DNA of 64,000 nucleotides from Cunninghamia lanceolata (Eukaryota > Streptophyta > Pinopsida > Cupressales > Cupressaceae). The stretch's first letter is position 1, and each line of letters begins with the position of its first letter. The stretch lies in contig BSBN01000254.1 in the NCBI GenBank assembly GCA_027924645.1, positions 16,872,501 through 16,936,500 on the forward strand, written 5' to 3'. The notes below the pieces were generated by a model, which made no database searches, was not told the origin of the DNA, and worked only from the letters and a program-made list of their open reading frames with translations. Made by a program: the position numbers and the translations under genes. Of this stretch, positions 48,701-60,645 are shown piece by piece.

Positions 48701-48972
48701 TAAAGAGGCTAGACAAAGAAAAGAAGAACATAATGAACAGAATGGGTGAAATCAGAGGGATAATTATCCCTAAGCTAGATGCAATGCATTAGGCCTTGAC
48801 AGATGCTAAGACCACAGCCCGGACTAGTGATCCAGCAGATTTAAGAAGGGTAGAAGCATATGCATTTTTGTTGAGTGGTCACATCTCCATTTTGGATAGG
48901 ATTAAGTAGAGTTGGCCCATAGAGTTTGTACAGTCAAAGACTACTTTTGCGGATATACTTATGTATATGTAA
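45756..48972 (+). pseudogene. Family B large unknown protein (about 1,070 codons)
   Basis: I do not recognise this family. Starting at ATG 45756 (KIFDRPRPKFKKHPYKSLEV), the coding runs in three frames joined at about 45966 and 47636 and ends TAA at 48972. It includes about a dozen TAG codons, mostly at likely Gln positions (for example 46418, 47288, 48196, 48562). The N-terminal 450 residues look globular (KPEFKAFWDKHFEHCIHFPC, KITKDAIRVVTRLHS, TIDDIIDLNVKFSSM, FEYGSIILCLFFYYMNEL, YKDTVCFMVDIDQCLMEV, VEPRTVWIMPMGYEVD). Next come a Lys/Ser/Glu-rich linker, a second globular part (TELYDAYSDADKRILEE), a very acidic stretch (47760-48060) and a helical C-terminus. No RT, integrase, protease or zinc motif is visible. 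C1 encodes a homologue at 53891-57080. It takes the place of pol. Confidence 0.8.
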
Positions 48973-49046
48973 GTATAACATATATATATATACTTATGTA
49001 GCCATGTATAGGACAATTTTTGCAAAATTTTGGTATGCGGATTCTA

Positions 49047-49219
49047 CCCTTTGCCATTGATGTCAAAGGGGGAGTGAGGAGTAGTGAAAAATGTGGAATC
49101 TAGCTAAGGGGGAGCTCCGGTAAAATAGTGCAAAAAGATAGAGCATCAGCCAAGGGGGAGTTACTGCGACACTTAGCCATTTTTTACTAAGTGTTGCCAT
49201 CAATGCCAAAGGGGGAGAT
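49047..49219 (+). promoter_or_regulatory. Family B PPT array with palindrome
   Basis: The palindrome at 49047-49070 is identical to that of Copia-1 at 5658-5681. Purine tracts of the aagggggag type lie at about 49066, 49106, 49152 and 49208. The last abuts the 3' LTR. Confidence 0.8.
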
Positions 49220-50370
49220 TGTTGGAAAGAGACACTGTGTAGCTTCATAAGTGTTGTCATTCATGGCAACAAAGTCTATCCCACACATCCAAAGTACATA
49301 GTATGCCTATACCGGAAGTCAGATTAAAGATTGTTTTGGTCTGGTGAATAAGAATAGAGTATGTAACAAGGTCCGACAATCAGGTCCGAATCTCTCAAAC
49401 GGTGTAACTCAGTAAGTTGCATACATGGACAAGTCAAGAGGGGTATCATGACTACTGTATTGTAGAGATTTATCCTCTGGTGATAATGTATGGAAAAGAT
49501 ATGAGCATCTGAGTGTTTGGTTCCAATCATACAGAGCAGATAGAGGAAGAATTGACTAGCAGAGTATTAGACTTGAATCTGGATGTGTAAAAGGTCTTGA
49601 TCAAGCAATTTGTTAGATTAGGCATTGTTGGCCGACATGATTAATGACTTCTATGCCTATGTTTTTGATACGCATCAAAAATCAAGCATAGATTCAGCTG
49701 ACAGATTAGTAACTTGCAAATATCTTGAGTGTTCTTGTTGCCGACAAGAAAGTTGATGAGAATCCTTGATGTGGATATATATACCAGATGGATTCTAGCA
49801 TGTAAGGGTGTGTAGAAAAAGTAAGAAGTAATAAGGTGTGAAGTAAAGTAGGGATAAGTGTGGGAACAACAATTCAAGTCTGGCATGTGACTGAACAACA
49901 CCATTATACAGAGGAAGAATGAAGTGCATTAGATCAATATATTGTGCCTAACCAGAACTGAACTCTTGCATTTGTAGATGCTTCTCATCAATTCAAACAC
50001 TTCATTATCTTCTATAAGTTTTGTAGACAGTGAGTCTCTTGTAGGAAGTGGGCCTCTTGTGAGCAGTGTGCTCAGGCAGTGAGCCCTAATTGGCAATTGC
50101 CATTTTGTACTCCTTTATTCTTTTAACAAAGAATACAATCTTAGGTTAGTAACCTCGTGGTTTTTCCCTTAACTAGGTTTTCCATGTTAAAATCTTGGTA
50201 TCATATGTGTCAATATGTTTCTACTCTTAAATTATTGCATTATACTTCCATGATTGAATTATTATTATGTTGTTAAAATACAAGAAGGATTTAAGTGTTT
50301 AAAGAAAATAAAGTTTTGTGATAACTAATTCACCCCACCACCCTCTTAGTTATCTAGCTTTTTTCCAATA
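49220..50370 (+). repeat. Family B 3' LTR, 1,151 bp
   Basis: It begins TGTTGGAAAGAGACACTG and ends CCAATA, a mutated CAACA. It is followed by the gatcc target duplication. It aligns with 18922-20049 throughout. Confidence 0.9.
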
Positions 50371-50375
50371 GATCC

Positions 50376-50444
50376 TACATTTGAACACATGGAATCTAAA
50401 GCTATGCAGGCAAATTTGTTTATTCCAAAACCAGATCTAGAAGT
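50376..50444 (+). other. C2 leader/gag start, right part
   Basis: Resumes the C2 sequence broken at 18921: acatttgaacacatggaatc continues like the C1 leader at 52036. It is cut by C1 at 50445; the candidate 5-bp target is gaagt. Confidence 0.75.
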
Positions 50445-51985
50445 TGTTGGCATTTGCTTGTCATTGATATCAACAGTGGTTGAAGATTGTATTGAAGACT
50501 ATCTACATTAGTTATCATTGATGTCATGCACAAGAAGAAGCACTATCCTTATGATGCATATTATATGGACTCAAGCACAAGAAGAAGCATTTCTCTTAGA
50601 TACAAGTATTTTATAGATGTTGCATATGCTCTTTGTCCTGCATTTTCAAGTCATTGGTACATGGTCAAGTATACTTCAGAATAAACACTTAGTGTATTTT
50701 CATAAGAGTTTTTGGTCACTCTAGATCAGAATTCTACTTTGTATTTTACCACTATTGAAGATATGAGCTTGTAGAATTGAGGATAGAAAGATAATGGTAT
50801 GGTGCATATATGTTTTAAATTTCACATCATCTAGACTTGCAGAATAATATCCTTGGTTTAGTAGTTTGAAAACATAATTTCACAACATAAACAATCATGA
50901 AAGAGAATGTACTTTGCTCGGCATTTCTCTGGAGTGATAAATACAACTATGTAGATTTGGGAATATGCTGTGAATGGTATATAGGTCCATCCATTTGTGT
51001 TTCAGACATTTTGGCATATCACAATACAATATCTTGTATTGTGGAACATCACAGTTATCTGGTATGCTCTATTTTCAACTATTCAACATGCTCCTTATTT
51101 TGCAAATGTATAGAATGATCAAACACTTTAGTAGAAAGGTGTATGAATGATATTAAAAAGGTACAATGTTGAATCGTTTGTCCACTTAATAGCTTTGGCT
51201 TCTCCCCAGTTGTGTGAAAATGAATAATCAATAGTGTTTGTATAGTTTGAGCTGATAGTCTAATCTCTATTATGTGTAGTGGATCTTGATTAATTGATTT
51301 AACATTAAAAGGTGTGTAGTGATGTTATTTGAATGTTATCATGAGATGCTAAGGTCTGCAACTTGTTTCCTTGACATATTATATGTTGAAGCTAAACTTT
51401 GAAGAATATATGTTTCATCTAAGGGTGTTTATGATGCCGAACTAATCAATGTTTTGAAGTGTTACAGAGGGTATTTATTGGAGATCTAGTTCATTTGTGA
51501 AGGTGTGGTGTGTGACAAATTAGTGTGAAAAGGATGAAGTGTGTTAAGTTAGTTTGATGACATAAGTTGAGCAAGATAAGAGGATTGCAATATCAACATA
51601 AACCAGATGTCTTCATATACCAGTTCATGCAATTGTTATCTCTATAATCTTTACATTAGACAATGAGTCTATGTGGAGTTGTAGCTTCCTTGGGAGTGTC
51701 CCAAAAATTGTATTCAGAGAATAGTAGCTTCATTGGGTTGTAGCCCTAAAATAAAATTGTAAATCTTTATAACCGTGAGCAATATATATTGTGAACTAAC
51801 ACTCACTGTGGTTTGTCTTATGTTGGGTTTTCCACATAAAAATCCTAGTGTCATTATGTTATTTGATATTATGCATGCTTTCCTTTCAGTTCTTCAAGTA
51901 TTTTGATGTTAATCTAAAATGAAGTAGTTAATTTTTTTATAGACAGATTCAACCCCCTACTCTCAATCTCTGAATGTGTTTAACA
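50445..51985 (+). repeat. C1 5' LTR, 1,541 bp
   Basis: It begins TGTTGGCATTTGCTTG and ends TTTAACA, next to attggtatcagagc. The first 1,080 bp match 57529-58609, and its 3' part matches C2 (18380-18869). Confidence 0.9.
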
Positions 51986-52050
51986 ATTGGTATCAGAGCT
52001 AAGTTCCTTTCAAAAGTCTAACAACTAAGGTAGATCTTGCACTTGAACAC

Positions 52051-53340
52051 ATGGAACCTAAAGTAGTGCCTAATTAAATAATTACTCCTAAACTAGATCT
52101 AGAGTCTATGGAACCTAAAGGTTGGGACTTGGATATAGATGAGGTAGAGCTTGAAGGAGAACTTTAGTCAACTCTTAATATTTGGATGAAGCAAGAGAAC
52201 CTAATATGAAATATGAGGTTATGCTTGACAAATCAGAGGAGAAATTTCATAAACTAAAAATACAAGATGGAAAACTAAAGGAGGAAGTTAGGAAACTGAA
52301 AGATCAAATAGAAGAAGAAAAAGAATGTGGGGTTAACCTCAAAAAAGAAAAATAAATAATCTCTAATTTGAAAGTAAAAATTGAAGAATAAAAGAGGATT
52401 GAAGATTGTTTGAATACCAATAACACTGATAAAGCAAATGAATCTTCAAAACTTGATGAAGAGGTAGTCAATCTGAGAAAAGAAATTGAAAAATCAAAAG
52501 AACAAATCAACAACGGCTTAAAAGTAAAAGGAGGTACTGTAATTCTTGATGAATTAATCAACTCTCAAAAACCATCAAAAGAAAAATCTGGTCTTGGTTT
52601 TGAAAAGGGGAAATGTCCTATAACTAGTACATCTACAAACCAATACGATAATTTTAGAGCATAAGGAAAAACTAGATTAAAGGAAGAAAAATCTTGCACT
52701 GAAAATCCTAAGAAGATGGCCTCTGAAGATGCAAAAGAAGAATTCACTATTGTCTAGAGACAAAGAAGATTCAAAATTCCTCCTCCTACAAGACAACTTG
52801 CTCCTACTAGGTACACTCAAGCCTTCAATGGAAATTGCTATGGTTGTAATAAGATTGGTCACAAGTCTATTGATTGTAGGAGAAAGATAAATAAGAATTC
52901 ATTGAAGACTCCAAGGTACAATGCAGAGAACTCTTATATATTTCATGGTCATTCCTTTTCTTGCAATAAGTATGGACATATAGCTACTAAAGTAGATGTA
53001 AGGAAAGAAGAAACAACAATATGAGAAATGATTCCTTCATACCTCCCAAGCATAATACTAGATTCTCTCATCCCTTTTATGGATATTGCTTTGTATGTAA
53101 CAAGTTTTGCCACAAGGCTATTAATTGTCAATCCAAGACAAACTACAATAATTATGGGAATAAAATTTCCAGTGCATCACAAAAATACAATGAGGTGTGT
53201 ACAAGTGTAATGGTTTTGGACATAAAGCAAAATTCTATAAAAATAATTTCAAGAAACCATTCGGTTAACATCAGGAGGTGGCAGAAGAAAAAGTCAAACA
53301 TGTATGGAGAAAGAAACCAGAAAACACTCCTGACATAAGG
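52051..53340 (+). pseudogene. C1 Gag-like protein: coiled coil and three zinc knuckles
   Basis: The ATG at 52051 opens MEPKVV, then frames shift repeatedly. Lys/Glu-rich coiled-coil coding is clear at 52410-52664 (EEVVNLRKEIEKSKEQINNG). Three knuckle-like segments follow: CYGCNKIGHKSIDC at 52836, a decayed CNKYGHIATK near 52967, and CFVCNKFCHKAINC at 53087. Stops near 52390, 52662 and 52755 and several frameshifts make it non-functional. The layout parallels the B protein split between 20115 and 45112, although most residues differ outside the knuckles. Confidence 0.7.
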
Positions 53341-53890
53341 TCAGAAGGCATACAACTTCTGCCTAGGGTAGAAGATTTCATTGTTGATTAAAAGGAAATG
53401 GCATGGGTTAGGGGGAGAAATTTGGTGTATATAAACCTAATCCCCTGATCTAATAAGGATTCTCTTAACAGAAGTAGGTCTTACAAAATGTCTGACATGG
53501 AACACTCTAGGGAGGACACAAGCAAAGTAATGAGGGTTCACATCCTCAAAACTCTGGAGAAAAATATCTTAATGTAGTAGATTGTGGAAGATATTAGGGT
53601 TTCAGTGATAAGAGCATCTACCAAGAGGAAGTGCATTTATGAAAAAAATTTGATCTATTTAAGAGATTTCCATTTGATTCAATCTCATTCTACATTTGAA
53701 GTGTTCAAAGATCTTTGCCAAGGAGAAAAGGTATAATTGGAGCATCTGAGTAGCAAAGTAAAAAGGCAAAACCCCAACAACAAGTTTCAGAGGTATTCTT
53801 CATACTAGTTAACCCTAATTCCTATTATCATGGTTGTTTATGATGGTTGCCACTTTTACTTAATTGATCAATATTATTGTTGAACCCTGA
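53341..53890. other. C1 spacer with central purine tract and TATA-like word
   Basis: ttagggggag at 53409 and tatataaacc at 53428 precede the large gene by about 450 bp. No coding is visible. Position and purine tract correspond to 45131 in B. Confidence 0.5.
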
Positions 53891-56800
53891 CCAAAATTTA
53901 AGAAACATCCTTATAAGGCAATGGAAGTTGACAATAGCAAAGCATTATCTAATATTCTTGTATTTGTGGTATACACGGAAGATGTTTGGATATATATTAA
54001 CTCAAAATTGGAAGAGATAGACCATGGAAACTTTGAAACCCTACAACATAAAATGTTGGATGATGATGATATACATTACTAACCTAAGTATGCCAACATT
54101 GAAACAAAATTGTTGGATGTTTAGAAAGATTTTTTTGATTTTTGCAATGAGAATGAATGGGTTAGGTATATCCTCAGTAGAATCCATGATGAATTCATAT
54201 ACCTTGACAAACCCCATAAAATAACGAAAGAAGCTATTAGGGTTGTGACAAGGTTGTGGTCCATTGAACCCTTACCATAGTTGAAGTCAATTAAGAATGA
54301 AAAGGTCATTGAATTAACATGTGCCAAATTTAACAAGAGGGGTTTGACAATTGACGACATTATTGACCCTAGTGTGAGATATTCAGCAATGGGAATTACA
54401 TACAAAGTGTATTACTCTAACAGAGAAGGATCTGCAACTAGCACAACCATACACACTATCTATTAGATGGCTAAGGAGGGTAAGGACTTTGACCTATGTG
54501 AAGTGATGAATAATCAACTATTGGAAAACCTAAGAAGAACAAAGGAGACATGATACAACTTTAAGTATGGTTCTCTAATCATTTTCCTAGCATTCTATTC
54601 CATGAATGAGTTACTGGGATATAAAGTAAAAATATGGAAACAAGATAGGCTAGTAGAAACACAAATCAAAGAATATATAAGAAGATTTGACTCACAAAGA
54701 GCTTGCAATACTATCTTGTAGGGTTTCTTCAACAACTTCCAAACTAAAATGCATAAAAGGGATAGAATTGCTTCTAATCTAGTCAGAAAAACAAAGATGA
54801 CACAACATTTCTTGTGGATAAGAATTTTTTCTACATGGTAGCAGTAGAGTTGAGGACATTACGGATTCCCAAACTTCCATATGAAGTACCTAATGAGGAA
54901 GTTAAGGCTTGTGTAGGGATTTTGTTAAGTCAGCCTAAAGATCCTAAAGGTGAAAGATTTGGAACATATGAACAAATTTAGGAAAAAATATGCAAGAAAA
55001 GGGCTGAAGAAGAGGTAGAGAAGAACAAAGAAAAGCTATTCAAAAAGGTTGGTATCCCACCTAGAGGTTTCACTGCTCAGAATATTGTATAAAATGTTGT
55101 ACCACTTACTTAGATGAGCATCCAACACTAAGAAGGTCTGGTACATCTACTTATCAATCTACTCTTAGTATTCCACAACCTACCTCCTCTGTAAAGATGA
55201 CCTCTACTAGACAGACCCATGTTTCTGAAGGTCAAACACAGATGAAATCCAAGGGAAAACAACCAGAGAAGAAGAAAGAAACCATTGTAGAAGAGATTGA
55301 GAGTGATAAAGAAGAAATAATTTCAAAGAAACAGGAGAAAGGAAAATAGAAAAAGCAACCAAGGGTCAAGGTGAAGGCCAAAATGAGGAAGAAACAAGGT
55401 ATTGAAGCAAGTGAAGAAGAAGAGTAGGAGCCAACTCCTCCACTAAAGAAGAAAAAGAAAAGTGCCATGGGACAGGTACCAACACCTCCTCCTGGAGAAC
55501 TTATGTCTCTAGATTTTGTCTACAATGCCATTATTTGTTTCAATTTGTTTAATGAAAGTGTGGTGCTCCATCTAGAATCTTCTCCTGAAGATCAAGCCAT
55601 CATTGAAAATGAAGTTGCTATGTACATGATGAGATATAACAAGTCACTTGATGAAATCTTGCCTAAAGTACCAAAAATCTTAAAGAAAGCCCTAAGAAGG
55701 GATAGAGATGAAGTTGTATCCCTAGAAGAAACATAGACAAGATGCTTTGGATAAAGCTAGTGCTTCCATATCTGAAGAAGAAAAAGAGAAATTAACACAA
55801 AGTCAAGCCCAAGAGCTCATAATGAAACATAAAGTAGACACTCTTATGAAGAACAAAAAAGAAGATATTGAAAATATTACAAAAGAAACTAAGGAAATCA
55901 CTTAGAAAATACATAATGAGGTAAGAGAAATAGAGAATGTAGGACAACCACATGATTCACCACCTCAATCACCACATCAAGCTATTACATCTTCTCTGTG
56001 TAACATAGAACATGCTAAAAAGGAGAAGGATGACAAAAATATGTAAGGAGATGTAAACATCTCTGCTATAGAAAATGTTGAATCTGCTCTACAGAACAAT
56101 GTTATGGAAGGTGAAGTGGAAGGAAGATAGAGTGACAAAACTTCTGAGAAAAATGAACAAGTTAAAAATATTGTGGACAATACTCCTCCTTTAGAAAACA
56201 CTAAGTATCATGCCAAGGACAAAGAAGATGAAGGGGTACATGGTGATACTAGTAATGATGTGAACAATTCCCCTCCAAAGAACCTAGAATCACATATTGT
56301 CATTTATTCAAGAAAGAAGCAATTAAATACTAATGCTAAGAGATCTACCCATGACTCTAGAGTCTCTCCAATCGACTCCATTAAACATTTCCTAGCACAA
56401 CAGAGACACAATTAGTATGTTGCCTCTTTGCAATTGTTTCAATTACCCACTATGGATGGACAAATTAATTTGTCCAATATTTCTCCCCTATGGAAGCTTC
56501 AACAAGGAAATATATTTCAAGCTACGGCTCAAGAAGAAATCATGCAATCTCAAGTAGAAGGAAATGAGATTTTGGAATAAGCAATGAGGGCCTTTGAAAA
56601 GGTATTACTAGATGCTTAGAGGGATGCTTCCCTGACTCCTATTCAACAAATGAAACAACTATTGGAGTCTTTCAAAAACCACTCTACACTTTTGGGGAAG
56701 GAAGCTGAGAAAAGGGTATTGGAAAAAATAAACAATACAAGATTAATAGATTTATTAGAAAAATGATCCAGTGCACATAATATGTTGGCAGATAGTGTAA

Positions 56801-57080
56801 AGAGAATTCAAAATGCTCTAGAAGAAGCAAAATTACTATATCAATTCTACCTAACATGGCCTATGATAACAAAGGGTCTAAAAAACCAAATTGATGGCCT
56901 TGAGTTGCAAATATCTAATATTTCTGCAACATATGAACCTTTAAAGATAAGAATGGAGAATTAAGGGATGAAAATTGAAAAATCTCATGCACAAGTATCA
57001 AAAATATTCAAAATCAAAAAGAATAGGTCAAGGATCAAATAATTTAGGTGAGAGAGATTGATAGCTTGAGAATGGCGATG
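53891..57080 (+). pseudogene. C1 large unknown protein, homologue of the B protein
   Basis: Readable homology to B begins PKFKKHPYKAMEVD (B: PKFKKHPYKSLEVD) and continues through ENEWVRYILSRIHDEF (B: EDDWV, stop, YVLSRMHDNF), KITKEAIRVVTRLWS (B: KITKDAIRVVTRLHS), TIDDIIDPSVRYSAM (B: TIDDIIDLNVKFSSM) and NFKYGSLIIFLAFYSMNEL (B: FEYGSIILCLFFYYMNEL). Further on, a Lys/Glu-rich linker, a segment at 55467-55736 (AIIENEVAMYMMRYNKSLDE) and a coiled-coil C-terminus occur in the same order as in B. Frameshifts and stops are much more frequent than in B, so C1 is older or evolved longer without selection. No enzymatic motif is recognised. Confidence 0.75.
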
Positions 57081-57459
57081 CTGACAAGAATGTTGACAAA
57101 AGATGATAAGGTATTCTAGATGGTAGTTGCACCATCCTCTGTAGAAGGTGTTGAAGAATTATTTTTGTAAATTATTGGGCAGAAACAAATACTTACTTCT
57201 TCCAAGAAGCATTAGGAATCAACACTACTGTAACTAAAAACCATATACAAGAACATTCTTCCTACTCGCAAGTAAGGCTCATTTTTATTGTATCTTGATA
57301 TAATGTACATATGCAGAAGAATAGAAGATAACAATTTTGTGTACATAAATCCAATTCTGGGATAATATAAGACATGTCTTAGGGAAAGCATGCAAATATA
57401 AATAATAAGGTCAATTTTGAGTTATGGGTAAAAGTTTTGATTGAAGTGTATATTGTGCA

Positions 57460-57528
57460 CCCTTTTTCCTTGATGTCAAAGGGGGAGAATTTTCATCCTG
57501 TGTTTCCATCAATGACAAATGGGGAGAT
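57460..57528 (+). promoter_or_regulatory. C1 PPT region with partly decayed palindrome
   Basis: A palindrome like that of Copia-1 and B, with a few mismatches, is at 57460-57483, overlapping a tcaaagggggag tract. A second tract, acaaatggggag, abuts the 3' LTR. Confidence 0.7.
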
Positions 57529-58609
57529 TGTTGGCATTTGATTGTCATTGATGTCAACATTGGTTCAAGATTTTATTGAAGACTATCTACATTAGTTGTC
57601 ATTGATGTCATGCACAATAAGTACTCTATTTATGATGCATATTATATGGACTCAAGCACAAGAAGAAGCATTGCCCTTAGTTACAAGTATTGCACAAATG
57701 TTGCATATGCTCTCTCTCCTGCATTTTCAATTCATTGGGACATGGTTTGGTATACTTAAGAATAAACACTTAGTGTATTTTCATAAGAGTTTTTGGTCAC
57801 CCCGGATCAGAATTCTACTCCGCACTTTATTACTATTGAAGATACAACTTTGCAAAATTATGACAGAAAGATAATCTGGACTTGTGGAAGAATATCCTTG
57901 GTTTAGCAGTTTGAAAATAGATTTTTAGAGCTTAAACAATCATGAAAGAGAATACATACTTTGCCCTACATTTCTCTAGAGTGATAAATACACATGCATA
58001 TTTGGAAGTATTCTCTAAATGGTATATAGGTCCATCCATATGTGTTTCAGACATTTTGGCATACCATAATACAATATCCTGTGTTGTGGAACATCACAGT
58101 TATCTAGTATGCTCTATTTTCAACTATTCAACATGCTTCTTATTTTGCAGATGTATAGAATGATCAAATACTTTAGTAGGAAGGTGTATGAATGATATAA
58201 AGAAGGTACAATATCAAATCCTTAGTTTTCTTAAAATGGTTTTGGCTTCTCCCTGGTTGCATGAAGATGAATAGTCAACATTGTTTATATAGTTTGAGCC
58301 GACAGTTTGATCTCTGTTATGTGTGGTGGATCCTAATTAATTGGTTTAACATTGAAAGGTGCATAGTGATGTTCTTTGAATGCTATCATGACATGCTGAG
58401 GTCCACAACTTGTTTCCTTGACATAATATGTGTTGAAGCCAACCTTTGAAGAATTACACATTTCATCTAAGGGTGTTTTTTGATGCTAATCTAATCAATG
58501 TTTTGAAGTTTTGGGGAGGGTATTTTTAGGAGATCTAAGTCATTTATGAAGGTGTGGTGTGTGATAGATTGGTGTGAAAAGCATGAAGTGTGTGAAGTTA
58601 GTTTGATGA
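57529..58609 (+). repeat. C1 3' LTR, truncated
   Basis: It matches the first two thirds of the 5' LTR and stops at agtttgatga. The last 430 bp or so, including the CAACA end, are missing. Confidence 0.88.
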
Positions 58610-59872
58610 TTGTTAGTAAATAGATTTGTCACTTTAATAAATTACACTCATTTGCCCACATCAATGACAATCTAATCAATAGTTGATTCACTTGCAATGG
58701 TATTTGCAAGTTATCTCTACTTATTTTACAAGGCACAATTACCTTCAAATGATTTACAATGAATGAAAATAGGGTTTGATTTTCACCAGAAAGCAAAAAA
58801 GGCAAACTAAAAACTATGCATAGCCATGACACAGATGTGATTAATTAAACTTAAAATGAAGAGGATGCAAATAAATGACACAAAGTCCACCTACTCCACA
58901 CCCATGAACAATACCCAGGAAAAGAAATGAACAACAGATCCTCTTTCAATAGATGAGTTAATTCAAATTCAAAGATTTAGAAGTAATCATCCACATAGTC
59001 TGGTATAACAGAAAATACATTGAAAGTAATTGCAAAGACTCAAAGTTCATTTGTGATCAAAAGAAAAGATTAACACATTCACATATCAGAAATATCTTCT
59101 TTATTTCTCCAATGTAAAATGTGAGTTCAAAGCGTCCACACCCCTGTACAACAAAACTATGTAGAAAAGAAAACCAAGATGCTGCTTTGTTCCTGAATAG
59201 CTGGAAAAGATAAGAAGACCCCCCTTAAAGCATACCAATTACATATTTATAAGTCTTCTCATTGAGAATTTACGGTTCTTGTAATAGCCTCTTTGAAAAG
59301 ATTAATTATAGCGAATAAAATTCACTTTCTCTCTTCCCATAGGATAACTATTTCTTGAAAAATTGCTTTTTGTATTCCTCTTGAAAACATTTCATAATAA
59401 CTTTGTTCTCCTGTGGCTTTTCAATTTCTTGAATTTTAATGTGGTCCCCACTCTTCATATGTTTATGCAATTTTACCATATGTAATATTACATTCTACAT
59501 TAAACCTCTAATTTGGACTGGGGTTAATGCTTTCCTCTAATAATTCTGGTTGCATTACTTATTCCTCCAAGCAAGATTTATTTGAGAATATCACATCCAA
59601 ACATCCTTTGTAACGTTAATAAATTCATGCCTGGCTAATCTACTTCATTCAAGGAACCACATTGATAGTCTCAGCAACAAATAAGTAAGACACAGAAGCA
59701 TGAACCTTTATCATAATCAAAGCAAGAATATTCTCCCTTAATAGCCACAATCAAGGGGCCACATATTAAGTCAACTCTAATTGGATCTACTACCCTACAT
59801 TTTTAGACTCCATTTTAGAGGGATATCTGGTTATATTTGAGAATGAATCTATTGTACACTGTAGTTCGTTAT
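58610..59872. other. Unassigned AT-rich stretch
   Basis: It begins where the C1 LTR breaks and ends at the D LTR. No ORF with recognisable motifs, primer site or second LTR copy was found. It may be part of an element whose other end is outside the window. Confidence 0.4.
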
Positions 59873-60645
59873 TGTAATCGAAAAATTTGGATAAAGTATA
59901 AAATAAAATAAAACATGAAATACCTTTGACCAAACCTTCCGAATACCTCAAATGCCTTGAAAGATTGATGCATGCATGATTGATTACTTGACCGATTGAA
60001 TGTTGATTGCTTAGATATGTAGCATAACAATTTAGATGGAGATTGATAGAAAAAAAATGATAGATGAAAGATGATGGATGAGAGGGCGAGAGGAATTTTG
60101 ATAGAGTAATGGTACTTAAAATCTCATCCAATGCAAATGGCTTGGTTGTGGGTGAATTTATAGACAAAGGTGAGAGGATGAAGGGATAAAACTTCCATTT
60201 CGTGAGTGGTAGTGGAATTGAAAAGTTGATCATACAACAAGAGAGAAGAAATGGAAGGTGAAAGAGTTAACTTGAGAGATGATTTGAGTCATCTTGAGAG
60301 ATGGAAATGGAAGGTAAGATAATAATTTAAATAATTTAATATTATTTAAATCATGAGAAATGTGAGGATAAATAAATAAAATTATTTATTTATAAAGTGA
60401 TGAATTAAAATAAAATAAAAGATTTATTTTATTTAAATTCAAGAGGAAAGGGGATTAAATAAATAAATAAAATTTATTTATTTGATAATGTGAAGGGATG
60501 AGATAAATTAAATAAATGTTAGATTTATCTAATTTATTAGAGGAAGTGCTAATTAGATGATGAAGGGGTGCTTAGGGCAAAACATGCTACAAGATGTCTA
60601 AATGATGCAATGTTGTGACAAGGTGGACATTTTTGGGTGTCTACG
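59873..60645 (-). repeat. Element D 3' LTR, 773 bp
   Basis: The plus strand starts TGTAATCGAAAAATTTGG and aligns with TGTAACCAAAAAATTTGG at 63286. It ends gggtgtctacg at the purine tract. AT-rich inverted repeats occupy 60310-60545. Confidence 0.8.

Larger units (their letters stand above)
18922..50370 (+). mobile_element. Family B non-autonomous LTR retrotransposon (split by later insertions)
   Basis: TSD gatcc lies at 18917-18921 and 50371-50375. The 5' LTR is 18922-20049 and the 3' LTR is 49220-50370. The interior is 20050-20425 plus about 44746-49219, so roughly 7.1 kb of element once the insert is set aside. Its genes are a coiled-coil/zinc-knuckle Gag-like protein and one large unknown protein. 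No protease, RT, RNase H or integrase motif is visible, so it must borrow these. The LTR 3' third, leader and PPT array resemble Copia-1. Confidence 0.85.
50445..58609 (+). mobile_element. C1 non-autonomous LTR retrotransposon
   Basis: 5' LTR 50445-51985, Met-type primer site at 51988-51999, coiled-coil and zinc-knuckle gene, spacer, large unknown gene, PPT, and a 3' LTR from 57529 that breaks off at about 58609. There is no pol. It belongs to the same family as C2 and is inserted into the C2 gag start. Confidence 0.85.
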
